A program made the position numbers and the translations under genes. This document shows positions 28,963 to 36,757 of a stretch of DNA of 64,000 nucleotides, piece by piece. The notes under the pieces are model-generated. The model saw nothing but the letters and a program-made list of their open reading frames with translations. It was not told where the DNA came from and ran no database searches. Origin of the DNA: Bog-756 sp963699105 (GTDB lineage Bacteria > Actinomycetota > Acidimicrobiia > Acidimicrobiales > RAAP-2). The DNA lies in assembly GCA_963699105.1 (NCBI GenBank), contig CAVOTI010000003.1, positions 620,001 through 684,000 on the forward strand. The letters are read 5' to 3'. Positions within the stretch are counted from its first letter, which is position 1. Every line of letters begins with the position of its first letter.

Positions 28963-30120
28963 GCCGGACCGGCGTGGCCATCGCCGACCTGGTCGCGGAC
29001 CGCTCGATCGTCGTCTGCTGCGGCTCGGGGGGCGTGGGCAAGACCACCACCGCGGCCGCCTTCGCCCTGGAGGCGGCCCGGCGGGGCCGGAGGGCCTGCG
29101 TGGTGACCATCGATCCGGCCCGGCGGCTGGCCGACGCCCTGGGGCTCGACGACCTGACCAACCGGCCGACCCGGATCGAGGGCGCCTGGCCGGGCGAGCT
29201 CTGGGCCCTGATGCTCGACCCCAAGGGGACCTTCGACGACCTCGTCCAGCGCTACGCGGACTCCGCCGAGCAGGCCGAGGGCATCCTGGCCAACCGGATC
29301 TACCGGAACCTGACCGGGGCCCTGTCGGGCACCCAGGAGTACATGGCCATGGAGAAGCTCTACGAGCTGGTCGAAGAGGGCGGCTTCGATCTGGTCGTGG
29401 TCGACACCCCGCCCACCCGCAACGCCCTCGACTTCCTCGACGCGCCGCGCCGGCTGACCCGGTTCCTCGGCAACCGGGTGTTCCAGACGCTGATGATGCC
29501 CACCCGGGCCTGGCTCCAGGTCATGGGGGTGGCCACCCAGGCCCTGCTCCGGACCATCTCCAAGGTGGCGGGGGCCGAGATCGTCCACGACGCCGTGGCC
29601 TTCTTCCAGGCCTTCGAGGGCATGGAGGAGGGCTTCCGGATCCGGGCGGCACGCGTGCGCGAGCTGCTGGCCCAGCGAGGACACCGCCTTCGTCCTCGTG
29701 GCCTCGCCCCGCGCGGACTCGGTGGAGGAGGCGGTCTGGTTCGCCGACAAGCTGGCCGAGTCGGAGATGGCGGTCGAGGCTCTGGTGGTCAACCGGGTCC
29801 ATCCCCGCTTCGCCGCCGACGACCAGCTGGCCCTCGCTCGGACGGCCGCCAGCCGGGACCCGGGGACCGCTGGACCAGCTGATCGACAATCTCGGGGCTA
29901 CACGGCGGCATCGGACCGCGAGGAGCAGGCCACGGCCGCCCTGGTGGCGAAGGTGGCCCCGGCCCCGGTGTACCGGGTCCCCCTCCTCGACAGCGACGTC
30001 CACGACGTGGACGGCCTGGGCACGGTCGCCGACCTCCTGTTCGCCGGCGACCGGGCCGGTGCCTGCGGCCATGTCGGATCCGCTCGGCCCATCCGGCGAC
30101 CGGCCATCGCGGAGCGCTAA
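28959..30120 (+). CDS. Get3/ArsA-like ATPase, second of tandem pair (frameshifted)
   Basis: GTG 28959 gives MSRTGVAIADLVADRSIVVC with Walker A GSGGVGKTTTAAAFALEA, switch-like VVTIDPARRLADALGL, and LVVVDTPPTRNALDFLDAP (Walker B/switch II). The frame is intact to RVRELLA at about 29675, then continues in another frame as TAFVLVASPRADSVEEAVWF and ALVVNRVHPRF. A second disturbance lies at about 29860-29900, where DQLIDNLGA is displaced, before VYRVPLLDSDVHDVDGL resumes. Coupled to the first ATPase by a 4-base overlap. The exact C-terminus is uncertain because of the shifts. Confidence 0.82.
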
Positions 30121-30129
30121 CCTGGGTCG

Positions 30130-30563
30130 GTGACGACCATCCTGGTGGCCAGCGATGCCCCGTCGGTCAGGGCCGAGGTGGCGGCCATCGCCAGGACCCC
30201 GGAGTCGACGATCGGGAGGCCCGGTCGGGCCCGGCGGTGATGGCCGCCGTGGCCGAGTCGCTTCCCGACCTGGTGGTGGTGGACCTGCAGATGGGCAACA
30301 TGGGGGGCATGGCCGTCTGCCTCGAACTGCGGCTGGAGGCGTCCTACGACAAGCTCGCTCACGTGCCGGTGCTGATGCTGCTCGACCGTCGGGCCGACGT
30401 CTTCCTGGCCCGCCGGTCCGGGGCCGAGGGCTGGGTGGTGAAGCCGCTCGACCCCATCCGGCTGCGGCGGGCCATCACCGCCCTCCTCGACGGGGGCACC
30501 TACTACGACGAGTCCTACCAACCCCTCTCCGTCGTGTCCTCGCCCGTAGCCGCCGGCGCCTGA
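30130..30563 (+). CDS. Single-domain response-regulator receiver (one base missing)
   Basis: GTG 30130 gives MTTILVASDAPSVRAEVAAI; after a one-base deletion near 30210-30214 (ATCGGGAGG, expected ATCGTGGAGG) it continues as VMAAVAESLPDLVVVDLQMG, with the phospho-acceptor Asp in VVVDLQMGN, and GAEGWVVKPLDPIRLRRAI with the conserved Lys-Pro. It ends without an output domain, about 144 residues. The first strand lacks the usual two acidic residues (LVASDAPS has one), so phosphorylation may be altered. It stands between the Get3 pair and the CorC-like gene. Confidence 0.75.
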
Positions 30564-30594
30564 CGGCACCAGCCCGACAGACAGCGTCACCAGC

Positions 30595-31605
30595 GTGTCC
30601 GTGTTCCGACGTCGCGAAGACGAGCCATCGCCCCCGGACGGGAAGGGCCGCGCCGGCGGGCGCAAGGCGACGTGGTGGCCGCCCGGCCGACAGCGGCGGA
30701 CGGGCCGACGGCGGGGCCGGACGCCCAGGAGCAGTTCATCATCGAGGCCCTCCAGGACCTGCACGACACGGTGGTCCGCGAGGTGATGACCCCCCGGGTC
30801 GACGTGGTGGCCCTGTCCATCCCTCTCACCGTCGACGCCGTGACCCAGGCCGTTCGCGAATCGGGACACAGCTGCTTCCCCGTCTGCGGCGACAACCTGG
30901 ACGACCTGATCGGCGTGCTGTTCGTCAACGACCTGTTCCGGGCCGGCTGGAAGGTCACCGGGACCGAACAGGGCGGCGTCGGGGTCGACGGGCCGGGACC
31001 CGGCACGGGCGGGTCACCGACAGGGTCGGGGCCGGCCGGGTCGGGGTCACCGCCACCGACCTCTCCGACACCAGATCCGATCGACATCTCACGTCGGCTC
31101 CGCCAGCCGTTCCTGGTGCCCGAGTCCCATCTCGTCCTTGACGTCCTGGCCGAGATGCGCCGCCAGCGGCGGGCCTTCGCCGTGGTGGTCGACGAACACG
31201 GCGGGGTCGAGGGCGTGCTCACCGTCAAGGACCTGCTGGGCGCGCTGGTCGGCGACCTGCCCGACGAGTTCGACTCGGACGACGAACCCGACATCGTACG
31301 GGTGGACGGCAGCCGGTGGCTGGTCGATGGCCGGATGAACGTGGACGACGTGCGGGACCGGCTGGAGATCAACGTGCCCGAGGGCGAGTACGTGACGCTG
31401 GGCGGCTTTCTGTTCGACGGCTTCGGGCACATCCCGGCCGAGGGCGAGTCGTTCGAACGTGGACGGGTGGGAGCTCCGGGTGACGGAGATGGACAAGCGC
31501 CGGATCGCCAAGGTGGTGGCCAGACGGCCGGACCCACCCCCGGCCCCGGTGGAGCCGGGGCAAGCGGACGGCAGCACGGGGAACCAACGGAGCACGGTCG
31601 GGTAG
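30595..31605 (+). CDS. CorC-type CBS-pair protein (two frameshifts)
   Basis: GTG 30595 gives MSVFRRREDEPSPPDGKGR; one G is missing at about 30666, after which the protein reads FIIEALQDLHDTVVREVMTP, the entry to a CBS pair (ESGHSCFPVCGDNLDDLIGV and RRAFAVVVDEHGGVEGVLTV). A CorC/HlyC domain follows (GSRWLVDGRMNVDDVRDRL, EYVTLGGFLFDGFGHIP). After a second shift near 31458 it ends WELRVTEMDKRRIAKVV and stops at TAG 31603-31605; the two shifts cancel over 337 codons. No DUF21 membrane domain is present, so it is the soluble CorC-like form linked to Mg2+/Co2+ efflux or membrane homeostasis. Confidence 0.8.
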
Positions 31606-31648
31606 CATCTCCCTTGCTCGGAGCCGGTCGATGACCGGTTCCGTCCGA

Positions 31649-31726
31649 CGGGCTGTGGCGCAGCTTGGTTAGCGCGCTGCGTTCGGGACGCAGAGGTCCC
31701 CGGTTCAAATCCGGGCAGCCCGACCA
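31649..31726 (+). tRNA. tRNA-Pro (anticodon CGG)
   Basis: Cloverleaf: acceptor CGGGCTG pairs with CAGCCCG, D-arm GCGC...GCGC, anticodon stem CTGCG/CGCAG enclosing loop TTCGGGA (anticodon CGG), T-arm CCCGG TTCAAAT CCGGG, discriminator A and genome-encoded CCA. It reads proline codon CCG, common at this GC content. Confidence 0.95.
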
Positions 31727-32045
31727 CTGACACGGTCCGAGGTGGCGCCGCCATCCGGTCACTCGTGGGTCTCGCCGAAGAAGCGCTACCAGCCGATCAG
31801 CAGCCGCCCGGTCCGCCCCAACCGGTACGCCGGCATAGGAGGGATGCTTCTCCGACTGAGCTCTGGTTGCACACAGTGTTCGGGATCGGAGGCCCCCCCT
31901 GGAAACCTCCGCCATGTCCCCGATGCGCCTGGTCGGGGAAGTTTGAATGAGCCGACTACCGCACCCTCTTCGAGCTCGAGCCTTGCTGTTTCGAAGCAGG
32001 CGCTCGGCTCCCGCCGCGGCGGGGAGGTACGTCGCCGGATGACCG
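31727..32045. other. Intergenic, no gene recognised
   Basis: About 320 bases between tRNA-Pro and the DinB fragment. Reading frames are short and show no familiar motif. I see nothing functional. Confidence 0.5.
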
Positions 32046-32414
32046 TCACGGTTCGCCGCCGACGTACCCACGATCGCCGGGCATGGGTTGCACCTTGACA
32101 CCGCTGGCCGTCAGGAACTGGCGGATCTGGGAAGCGTGCTCAATGACGTGCAGAGGCATGCGCCCGACAATCACTCCGTAGAGCATGCCGTGGTAACGAT
32201 GAGCGGCAGGGAGTGGCCGAGCCGCCGCCTCCTCGGTCAGGGCGTCAAGCGTTCGGCGAACCCTCCCCGGCAGTAGTCGATGTAACCGAGCAGTTCGGCC
32301 TTGGTGAACGGACGGTTGGGAAAGGCGTAGGTGTTCTCGTCAAAGGGTCGTGGCGGTTCCCACGGCTCGAACTCGGCGCTTAAAGACCTTCGCGTAATAC
32401 CGCGCCGATCTGGT

Positions 32415-33005
32415 TCATAGTGCAAGGCCGCAGTGGCGGAGGAAGGCGAAGGCCAATCTGGTCTCGTTGCCGATCCGGCAGAGCCCCTGGTCGACGATCT
32501 CCTCGGCCTCGCCGATGGTGTCGAGGCAGAGGTTGGCCAGCTCGCCGCCTTTCAGGTTCCCCCAGATCTGCTCGACCGGATTGAGGTCGGGGGCGTAGGC
32601 CGGGAGCCCTTCAACGACCAGCCATTTGCGTTGCTTCTTGATAAAGGCCTGCATGGCCCGGCTGCGATGGGAAGGAAGACCATCCCAGATCAGGGTGACC
32701 TTGTCGCCGTCGAGGTGGCGGTGAAGTTCGGTGAGGAAGTCCATGAGCGACTCGTCGTTGTAGGCACCAGGCTGCATGCCGAAGACGAGGGAGGCGTCGC
32801 TGCCGTCGGGCCGGAAGCACAGTGCGGCCGACATCGAGAGGCGCTTCCAGTTGAAGTGGTGGGTGAGGACCGGGGTCTGTCCCTTCGGTGCCCAGGTGGA
32901 CCTCACCGAGGGGAGGAGGCTGAACCCGCTCTCGTCCTGGAAGACGATCCAGGCGTTCCTGGTCCGGGCGTTTTTTTTACCTTGGGCCAGCGCTCGTTGA
33001 CCCAC
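32415..33005 (-). CDS. IS630 transposase, DDE catalytic part (ORFB)
   Basis: 196 residues containing the IS630 DDE triad: first Asp in AWIVFQDESGFSLLP, second in KVTLIWDGLPSHRS and Glu in PDLNPVEQIWGNLK. It begins across an A8 run (coding strand, about 32969-32976), where a -1 shift from the ORFA-side frame (WPKVKK) into KKNARTRNAW would fuse both halves. Such A-runs act as programmed slippage sites in several IS families. The stop lies just inside the left terminal repeat. Confidence 0.88.
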   Translation of the reverse strand: MGQRALAQGKKNARTRNAWIVFQDESGFSLLPSVRSTWAPKGQTPVLTHHFNWKRLSMSAALCFRPDGSDASLVFGMQPGAYNDESLMDFLTELHRHLDGDKVTLIWDGLPSHRSRAMQAFIKKQRKWLVVEGLPAYAPDLNPVEQIWGNLKGGELANLCLDTIGEAEEIVDQGLCRIGNETRLAFAFLRHCGLAL

Positions 33006-33029
33006 TGCTCGATGGCCTCGTCGTCGCGC

Positions 33030-33518
33030 TCAGGCAGACTTGCGGGCCGGTCGTTGCCGGCTCCAGCCCATCCGGCGGAGCACCTTCCAGACGTGTCCGG
33101 GGTGGTAGGTCACACCGGTGGTCTTCTCGATCACCTCGGCCACCCGGCCGAGCGTCCACAGATCGGTCGGATACCCATTGGCCTTTGGGCCCTTCTCGAG
33201 GGCTCGCTCTACTTTGGCCAGGTTGGCATCGGTCACTTTGCGGGGACGGCCAGGCTCGCCGCTGCGTTTCAGGGCCTGCTTCCCGCCGACCAACCACTGC
33301 TTGTGCCAGTCAGAGACCGTCTGGTGGGAGACCTCGAGCTGACGACCGATGTCGGCCTGGGAGATCCCCTTGGCGAACAGGTCGGCGGCCCGCATTCGGG
33401 TGGCCTCCATAGCCTCGAAGTCCCGACGTGGACGGACTCGGGGTGGTGCCTTGTTGATGCTCGCTGAACCAGCTGGGGAGGTGGAGGTAGGCATGCACCA
33501 ATTATTCCACTCCATCAA
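33030..33518 (-). CDS. IS630 transposase, N-terminal helix-turn-helix part (ORFA)
   Basis: 162 residues. AADLFAKGISQADIGRQLEV, then SHQTVSDWHKQWLVGG form a helix-turn-helix and SGEPGRPRKVTDANLAKVE continues the paired DNA-binding region; TTGVTYHPGHVWKVLRRMGW is the usual lead-in to the catalytic domain. It ends RQRPARKSA at TGA 33032-33030; deleting one base there would continue as ERDDEAIEQWVNERWPKVKK towards ORFB. The copy may therefore be defective, or this is a sequence error. The start lies about 30 bases inside the right terminal repeat. Confidence 0.85.
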   Translation of the reverse strand: MMEWNNWCMPTSTSPAGSASINKAPPRVRPRRDFEAMEATRMRAADLFAKGISQADIGRQLEVSHQTVSDWHKQWLVGGKQALKRSGEPGRPRKVTDANLAKVERALEKGPKANGYPTDLWTLGRVAEVIEKTTGVTYHPGHVWKVLRRMGWSRQRPARKSA

Positions 33519-33761
33519 GCGCTAGCGGGGTATTAGGCGAACCTCTTTAGGTCGTAGTCGAGGGTCGACAGACGCGTGGTATGCCAGGAACCAGGGGGAT
33601 GAGCCGTGGAGTCCTCCGTGAGATGTCGGACCCGTGGGCGCTTCGTCCGGCCACAGGTCCGACTCCCACAGATTGCCGGGACAATCCGTAAGCGCCGCCT
33701 CCATCAGCCGCAGCGCCTCCTCGAAGTTGCTGGCCATACTCTGCACGAACGGGTCCGCCAC

Positions 33762-34271
33762 ACCTTACGTATTAGCGCGTGTCGACGGATTGGGGAGCGG
33801 CAGACTGTGGAATGATGCGCGCCCTTCCTCCCTACTGAGGTCGGGGGCACCGGCGCCCGAGCAGCTTCCGATTCTCGGGCGATCAATTCCTCAACATGGC
33901 GAGATCGAATGGCGTTGCTTGGCGATGCGGTCAGGAGCGCGTCATGCCAAGCCGGCGTCCCGGATACGACCGAACCGGGGATTTCAACACCTGACCGAGA
34001 CAAGCAAAGAGCTACTAGATTCGAAACACCCCCAGGGAACAGGAGGGTGTCATGCGGTCCAGGTCGACGAGCACAGATCGCAAGTCGGCTTCGGACAGGC
34101 ACTCTCACGTAGCCGATCCCAACTGTTAGGACCCTGAGTGCGCCCGTGTACTGGTGCCACCGTGGGCGGCTTGTTCGACACAGGCCAAGGCTACTGAACA
34201 GTGGCTATGGTTTGAGGCTCGATCATTGTTCGGGGGCATCTGAGACCCTCGGGGAATAGCATCTTTGAATC
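33762..34271. other. Intergenic, no gene recognised
   Basis: About 510 bases with lower GC than the surroundings. No frame shows recognisable domains and no tRNA or strong hairpin was found. It may hold the DinB promoter near its left edge. Confidence 0.5.
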
Positions 34272-34742
34272 ATGGAAACGGTCTATTCTGCCACCGGCGG
34301 CTACGACAAGGTCTTGGCCCTGGCTGCAGCCTGGCACGACCGGGTGATGGCCGATGAGATCGTGAGTCATGCGTTTAGCCACGGATTTCATCCACAGCAC
34401 ACCGAGCGACTAGCTGCCTACTGGGCAGAGGCCCTCGGTGGTCCGGCACGGTATTCGGATCTCTACGGCGACGAGAGCATGGTTGTCCGGATGCATAGCG
34501 GGAATGGGCCGCACGAAGAAATGGACCGACGGGCGATCGCCTGCTTCGACGAGGCCCTGGTGGACGCGGGACTTGCCGGCGATGCTCGGCTCCAAAGGGT
34601 CCTACACAACTACTTCGAGTGGGCGACTACGAACTCGATGTCCGGCTACCACCGATCTGAAGACGATGTGCCGGACGGACTACGTATCCCCCATTGGTCC
34701 TGGGATGGACTCGATTGCGAAACCGGTCATGGCGAGGTCTGA
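34272..34742 (+). CDS. Truncated haemoglobin (group II-like)
   Basis: 156 residues. VYSATGGYDKVLALAAAWHD and VMADEIVSHAFSHGFHPQH resemble the A-B-E helices, HTERLAAYWAEALGGPARYS contains the typical E-F segment of TrHbO/GlbO proteins, and MHSGNGPHEEMDRRAIACFD carries the proximal-His region. Such globins bind O2 and handle NO or peroxide. ATG 34272 lies at the start of the conserved part. Its neighbours are unrelated, so it appears to be a single-gene unit. Confidence 0.8.
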   Translation: METVYSATGGYDKVLALAAAWHDRVMADEIVSHAFSHGFHPQHTERLAAYWAEALGGPARYSDLYGDESMVVRMHSGNGPHEEMDRRAIACFDEALVDAGLAGDARLQRVLHNYFEWATTNSMSGYHRSEDDVPDGLRIPHWSWDGLDCETGHGEV

Positions 34743-34892
34743 ACTGGCATCCAGTCCGGAACGGAGCGGGAGACGAACGTAGCCCTGTCCCGGGGTTCGG
34801 GCGCAGGTCCGCGTCAAATGGCACTCGCGGCGGCAGAATAGCAATAGGCGAGCGCGCCGGGGATCCATTTAGGGGAGCGGGGATCAAAGACC

Positions 34893-35423
34893 ATGACTGA
34901 GACATCGGAATCGGGAGGGCCAAGCGAGTCCTCTGCCACGCCGATGCAGGCAGGCGACGCGGTGACCTCCGCAGGCAACTCCACGGCACCCCCGACGCCT
35001 TCGTTCCCCCCCGACAACTCGGGAAATAGAGCCGCCTGGGTGGGAGGCGTTCTACTCATGATCGTACTCGTAGCGATCCTCATCGCCTTCGTCGGCGCTC
35101 TCCGCCATTGGTTCGCGCTTCACACGGGGACCCTTCATGGCGGGCCAGACTTGTATTACAACTTCTGGTCCGGGTTCGGCTCCGACCTGGGAGAGGCCAC
35201 CCTGATCAGTGCCGTGTGCGTGGGTGTCTATACCGGCATGCGCAAGGTGAACTGCCACACAAAGGGATGCTGGAGGATCGGCCACCATGCCCTCGAGGGG
35301 ACGCCCTATATTCTCTGCAAGCACCATCACCCGGATGTGCCGAACCACGGTGCGACGCATGAGCACATTCTCGCCGAACACCACAAGTTCAAGCTCGAAA
35401 AGGCAGCCGAAAAGAACGCCTGA
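34893..35423 (+). CDS. Membrane protein with Cys/His-rich C-terminal domain, unknown function
   Basis: 176 residues: a Ser/Thr/Pro-rich leader to about 48, a membrane helix VGGVLLMIVLVAILIAFVGA, a second hydrophobic stretch near EATLISAVCVGVYTG, and a C-terminal region NCHTKGCWRIGHHALEG, then YILCKHHHPDVPNHGATHEH and a Lys/Glu-rich end. The Cys and His spacing (C-x4-C-x4-HH, then C-x2-HHH) suggests a metal-binding knuckle on the cytoplasmic side. I do not recognise a characterised family. Confidence 0.65.
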   Translation: MTETSESGGPSESSATPMQAGDAVTSAGNSTAPPTPSFPPDNSGNRAAWVGGVLLMIVLVAILIAFVGALRHWFALHTGTLHGGPDLYYNFWSGFGSDLGEATLISAVCVGVYTGMRKVNCHTKGCWRIGHHALEGTPYILCKHHHPDVPNHGATHEHILAEHHKFKLEKAAEKNA

Positions 35424-35566
35424 GCTTCGTTCGCCGTCTCCGGCAGCGTCGCCGAGTCGCAGTCCCGGTGCTCAGGGGCAGGCTTGGACCTGTTGGTTCC
35501 GGGCCCCCGGCGACACTCGATCTCCTGCTTTACCGTTGTTTGCCACCGGCCCGTTAGGAGGATTCC

Positions 35567-35962
35567 ATGCCCGGGATTCCGACGATCGCACATGTGACTC
35601 TCACCGTCAGCGATCTCAACCGCAGTGTTTCGTGGTACGAGAGGCTCTTTGAGGCCGAGATGTTCTCTGATGACAGCCCTGGCCCATTTCGACGGGCTGT
35701 CTGGCTCGTTGGAGGCCACACTCTCGTCGGATTTCATCAGTTTCCCGGCTCTGCTGACGGCAGTGCGTTCAATGAGCGACGAATCGGTTTGGACCATTTG
35801 GCCTTTGACTGCAGCAGTCGGGGCGAGCTTGAAGCGTGGGAACTCCGGCTGGAAGAACTCGGGATTGCCAACGGCGGTATCGTCGATGCTGATTACGGTT
35901 CTGGGCTGTCCTTCCGTGATCCCGACAACATCGCGTTGGAGTTCTTCCTTCCGTCCAACTAG
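35567..35962 (+). CDS. VOC/glyoxalase-fold protein
   Basis: 131 residues; ATG 35567 follows AGGAGG by six bases. HVTLTVSDLNRSVSWYERLF opens the first beta-alpha-beta module and LDHLAFDCSSRGELEAWE the second; GLSFRDPDNIALEFFLPSN is the typical C-terminal strand ending with a metal-ligand Glu. Likely metal-dependent, substrate unknown; relatives include glyoxalases, dioxygenases and resistance proteins. Confidence 0.85.
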   Translation: MPGIPTIAHVTLTVSDLNRSVSWYERLFEAEMFSDDSPGPFRRAVWLVGGHTLVGFHQFPGSADGSAFNERRIGLDHLAFDCSSRGELEAWELRLEELGIANGGIVDADYGSGLSFRDPDNIALEFFLPSN

Positions 35963-36757
35963 GACCACGTGCCGCCCTACTAAGTGCCCCACCCATCCGA
36001 CCGTCCTGGGTCACCCTTGGCCGTAGTTGTCAATGAGCCGGAAGGCGCTCCATCCTCGACAGTAAGACCGCTAGATCATGATCGACAGTAGCCGGGCAAG
36101 ATCGGTCTAGGACAACCGGGCCTGTCGCCGAGCGTTGCGGAGCACAGCTGCGGCCACCGGTACGGACTTGGTCATGTCGGAAGCCCTCCTGTATCATGGG
36201 TTGGTTGTTGGAGGGGGGGGCGGCGCCATGGTGGGTAAGAAATGGTCGATGGTGCCAGTTCTTGTGAACTCAGGGGTTCGCGCCGGCTGTTCCTCCCCAA
36301 CCCGTCGGACAGCCAAGGTGTCCTGCTCCCCTGCTGCGGTGCCAGCGACGAAGGCTCCTTGTACGACAGCTTCCTCCACATCGACGACTGCGGCTACCAC
36401 TCCTGCATTGGTACTTCCTTCGGCACCGCCATGCGACTCTCAACCTCGAGGTGGTTCGGGCATCCGACCGACGACGATCTTTCTCGGGTGTGCCACAGGC
36501 GATGACCACCGGGGCGCCCCAGTTTGGAACTGGTCGACTTTGACTCCGATAAGCAGCACAAATTCGCACAACTGCCGCCCGAACTTGGTAACGGACAGAC
36601 ATTGGGAATTCCCGGTCGGCGTCCAATTCGGTAATCCCAGTTACCTCGACCGAGTGGCTGCCTCTCATTCGGTTACCCCATCGCCGACGACCGAAGTAGG
36701 CGCAACGGAATTTTCGATGGCGACCCGCTCGTACGGTGCGCGGGGTCGGGTTGCGCG
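35963..36757. other. Intergenic, no confident gene
   Basis: About 795 bases. Several overlapping frames are open (for example 36135-36761 on + and 36194-36400 on -), but none has a recognisable domain or convincing ribosome site. It may contain a decayed gene. Confidence 0.45.

Larger units (their letters stand above)
32381..33549 (-). mobile_element. IS630-family insertion sequence with TA target duplication
   Basis: Ends are imperfect inverted repeats of about 25 bases: left TAAAGACCTTCGCGTAATAC and inverted right TAAAGAGGTTCGCCTAATAC, each followed by C(G/C)CGC. Each begins at a TA, the IS630 target; both copies are present. About 1.17 kb, with two transposase frames on the reverse strand. 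It interrupts a DinB-like gene whose halves join exactly across the TA. Confidence 0.92.
32046..33761 (-). pseudogene. DinB-superfamily protein gene split by an IS630 element
   Basis: The N-terminal part (33761-33550) reads MADPFVQSMASNFEEALRL to SSPWFLAYHA. The C-terminal part (32380-32046) reads LSAEFEPWEPPRPFDENTYA, ELLGYIDYCR and, after a shift, TLDALTEEAAARPLPAAHRY and PLHVIEHASQIRQFLTASG. Joining the flanks at the TA target (GACTACGACC-TA-AGCGCCGAG) gives DYDLSAEFEPW with no gap, so the insertion point is exact. An extra T near 33570 and a missing G near 32265 cancel; removing the IS leaves 183 codons. The family are four-helix metal-binding proteins, some acting as thiol transferases or DNA-damage proteins. 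The gene is inactive here. Confidence 0.88.

Noticed and set aside
31089..31754. Reverse frame with VVGLPGFEPGTSASRTQ
   Set aside because: Antisense translation of tRNA-Pro fused to an antisense stretch of the CorC gene.
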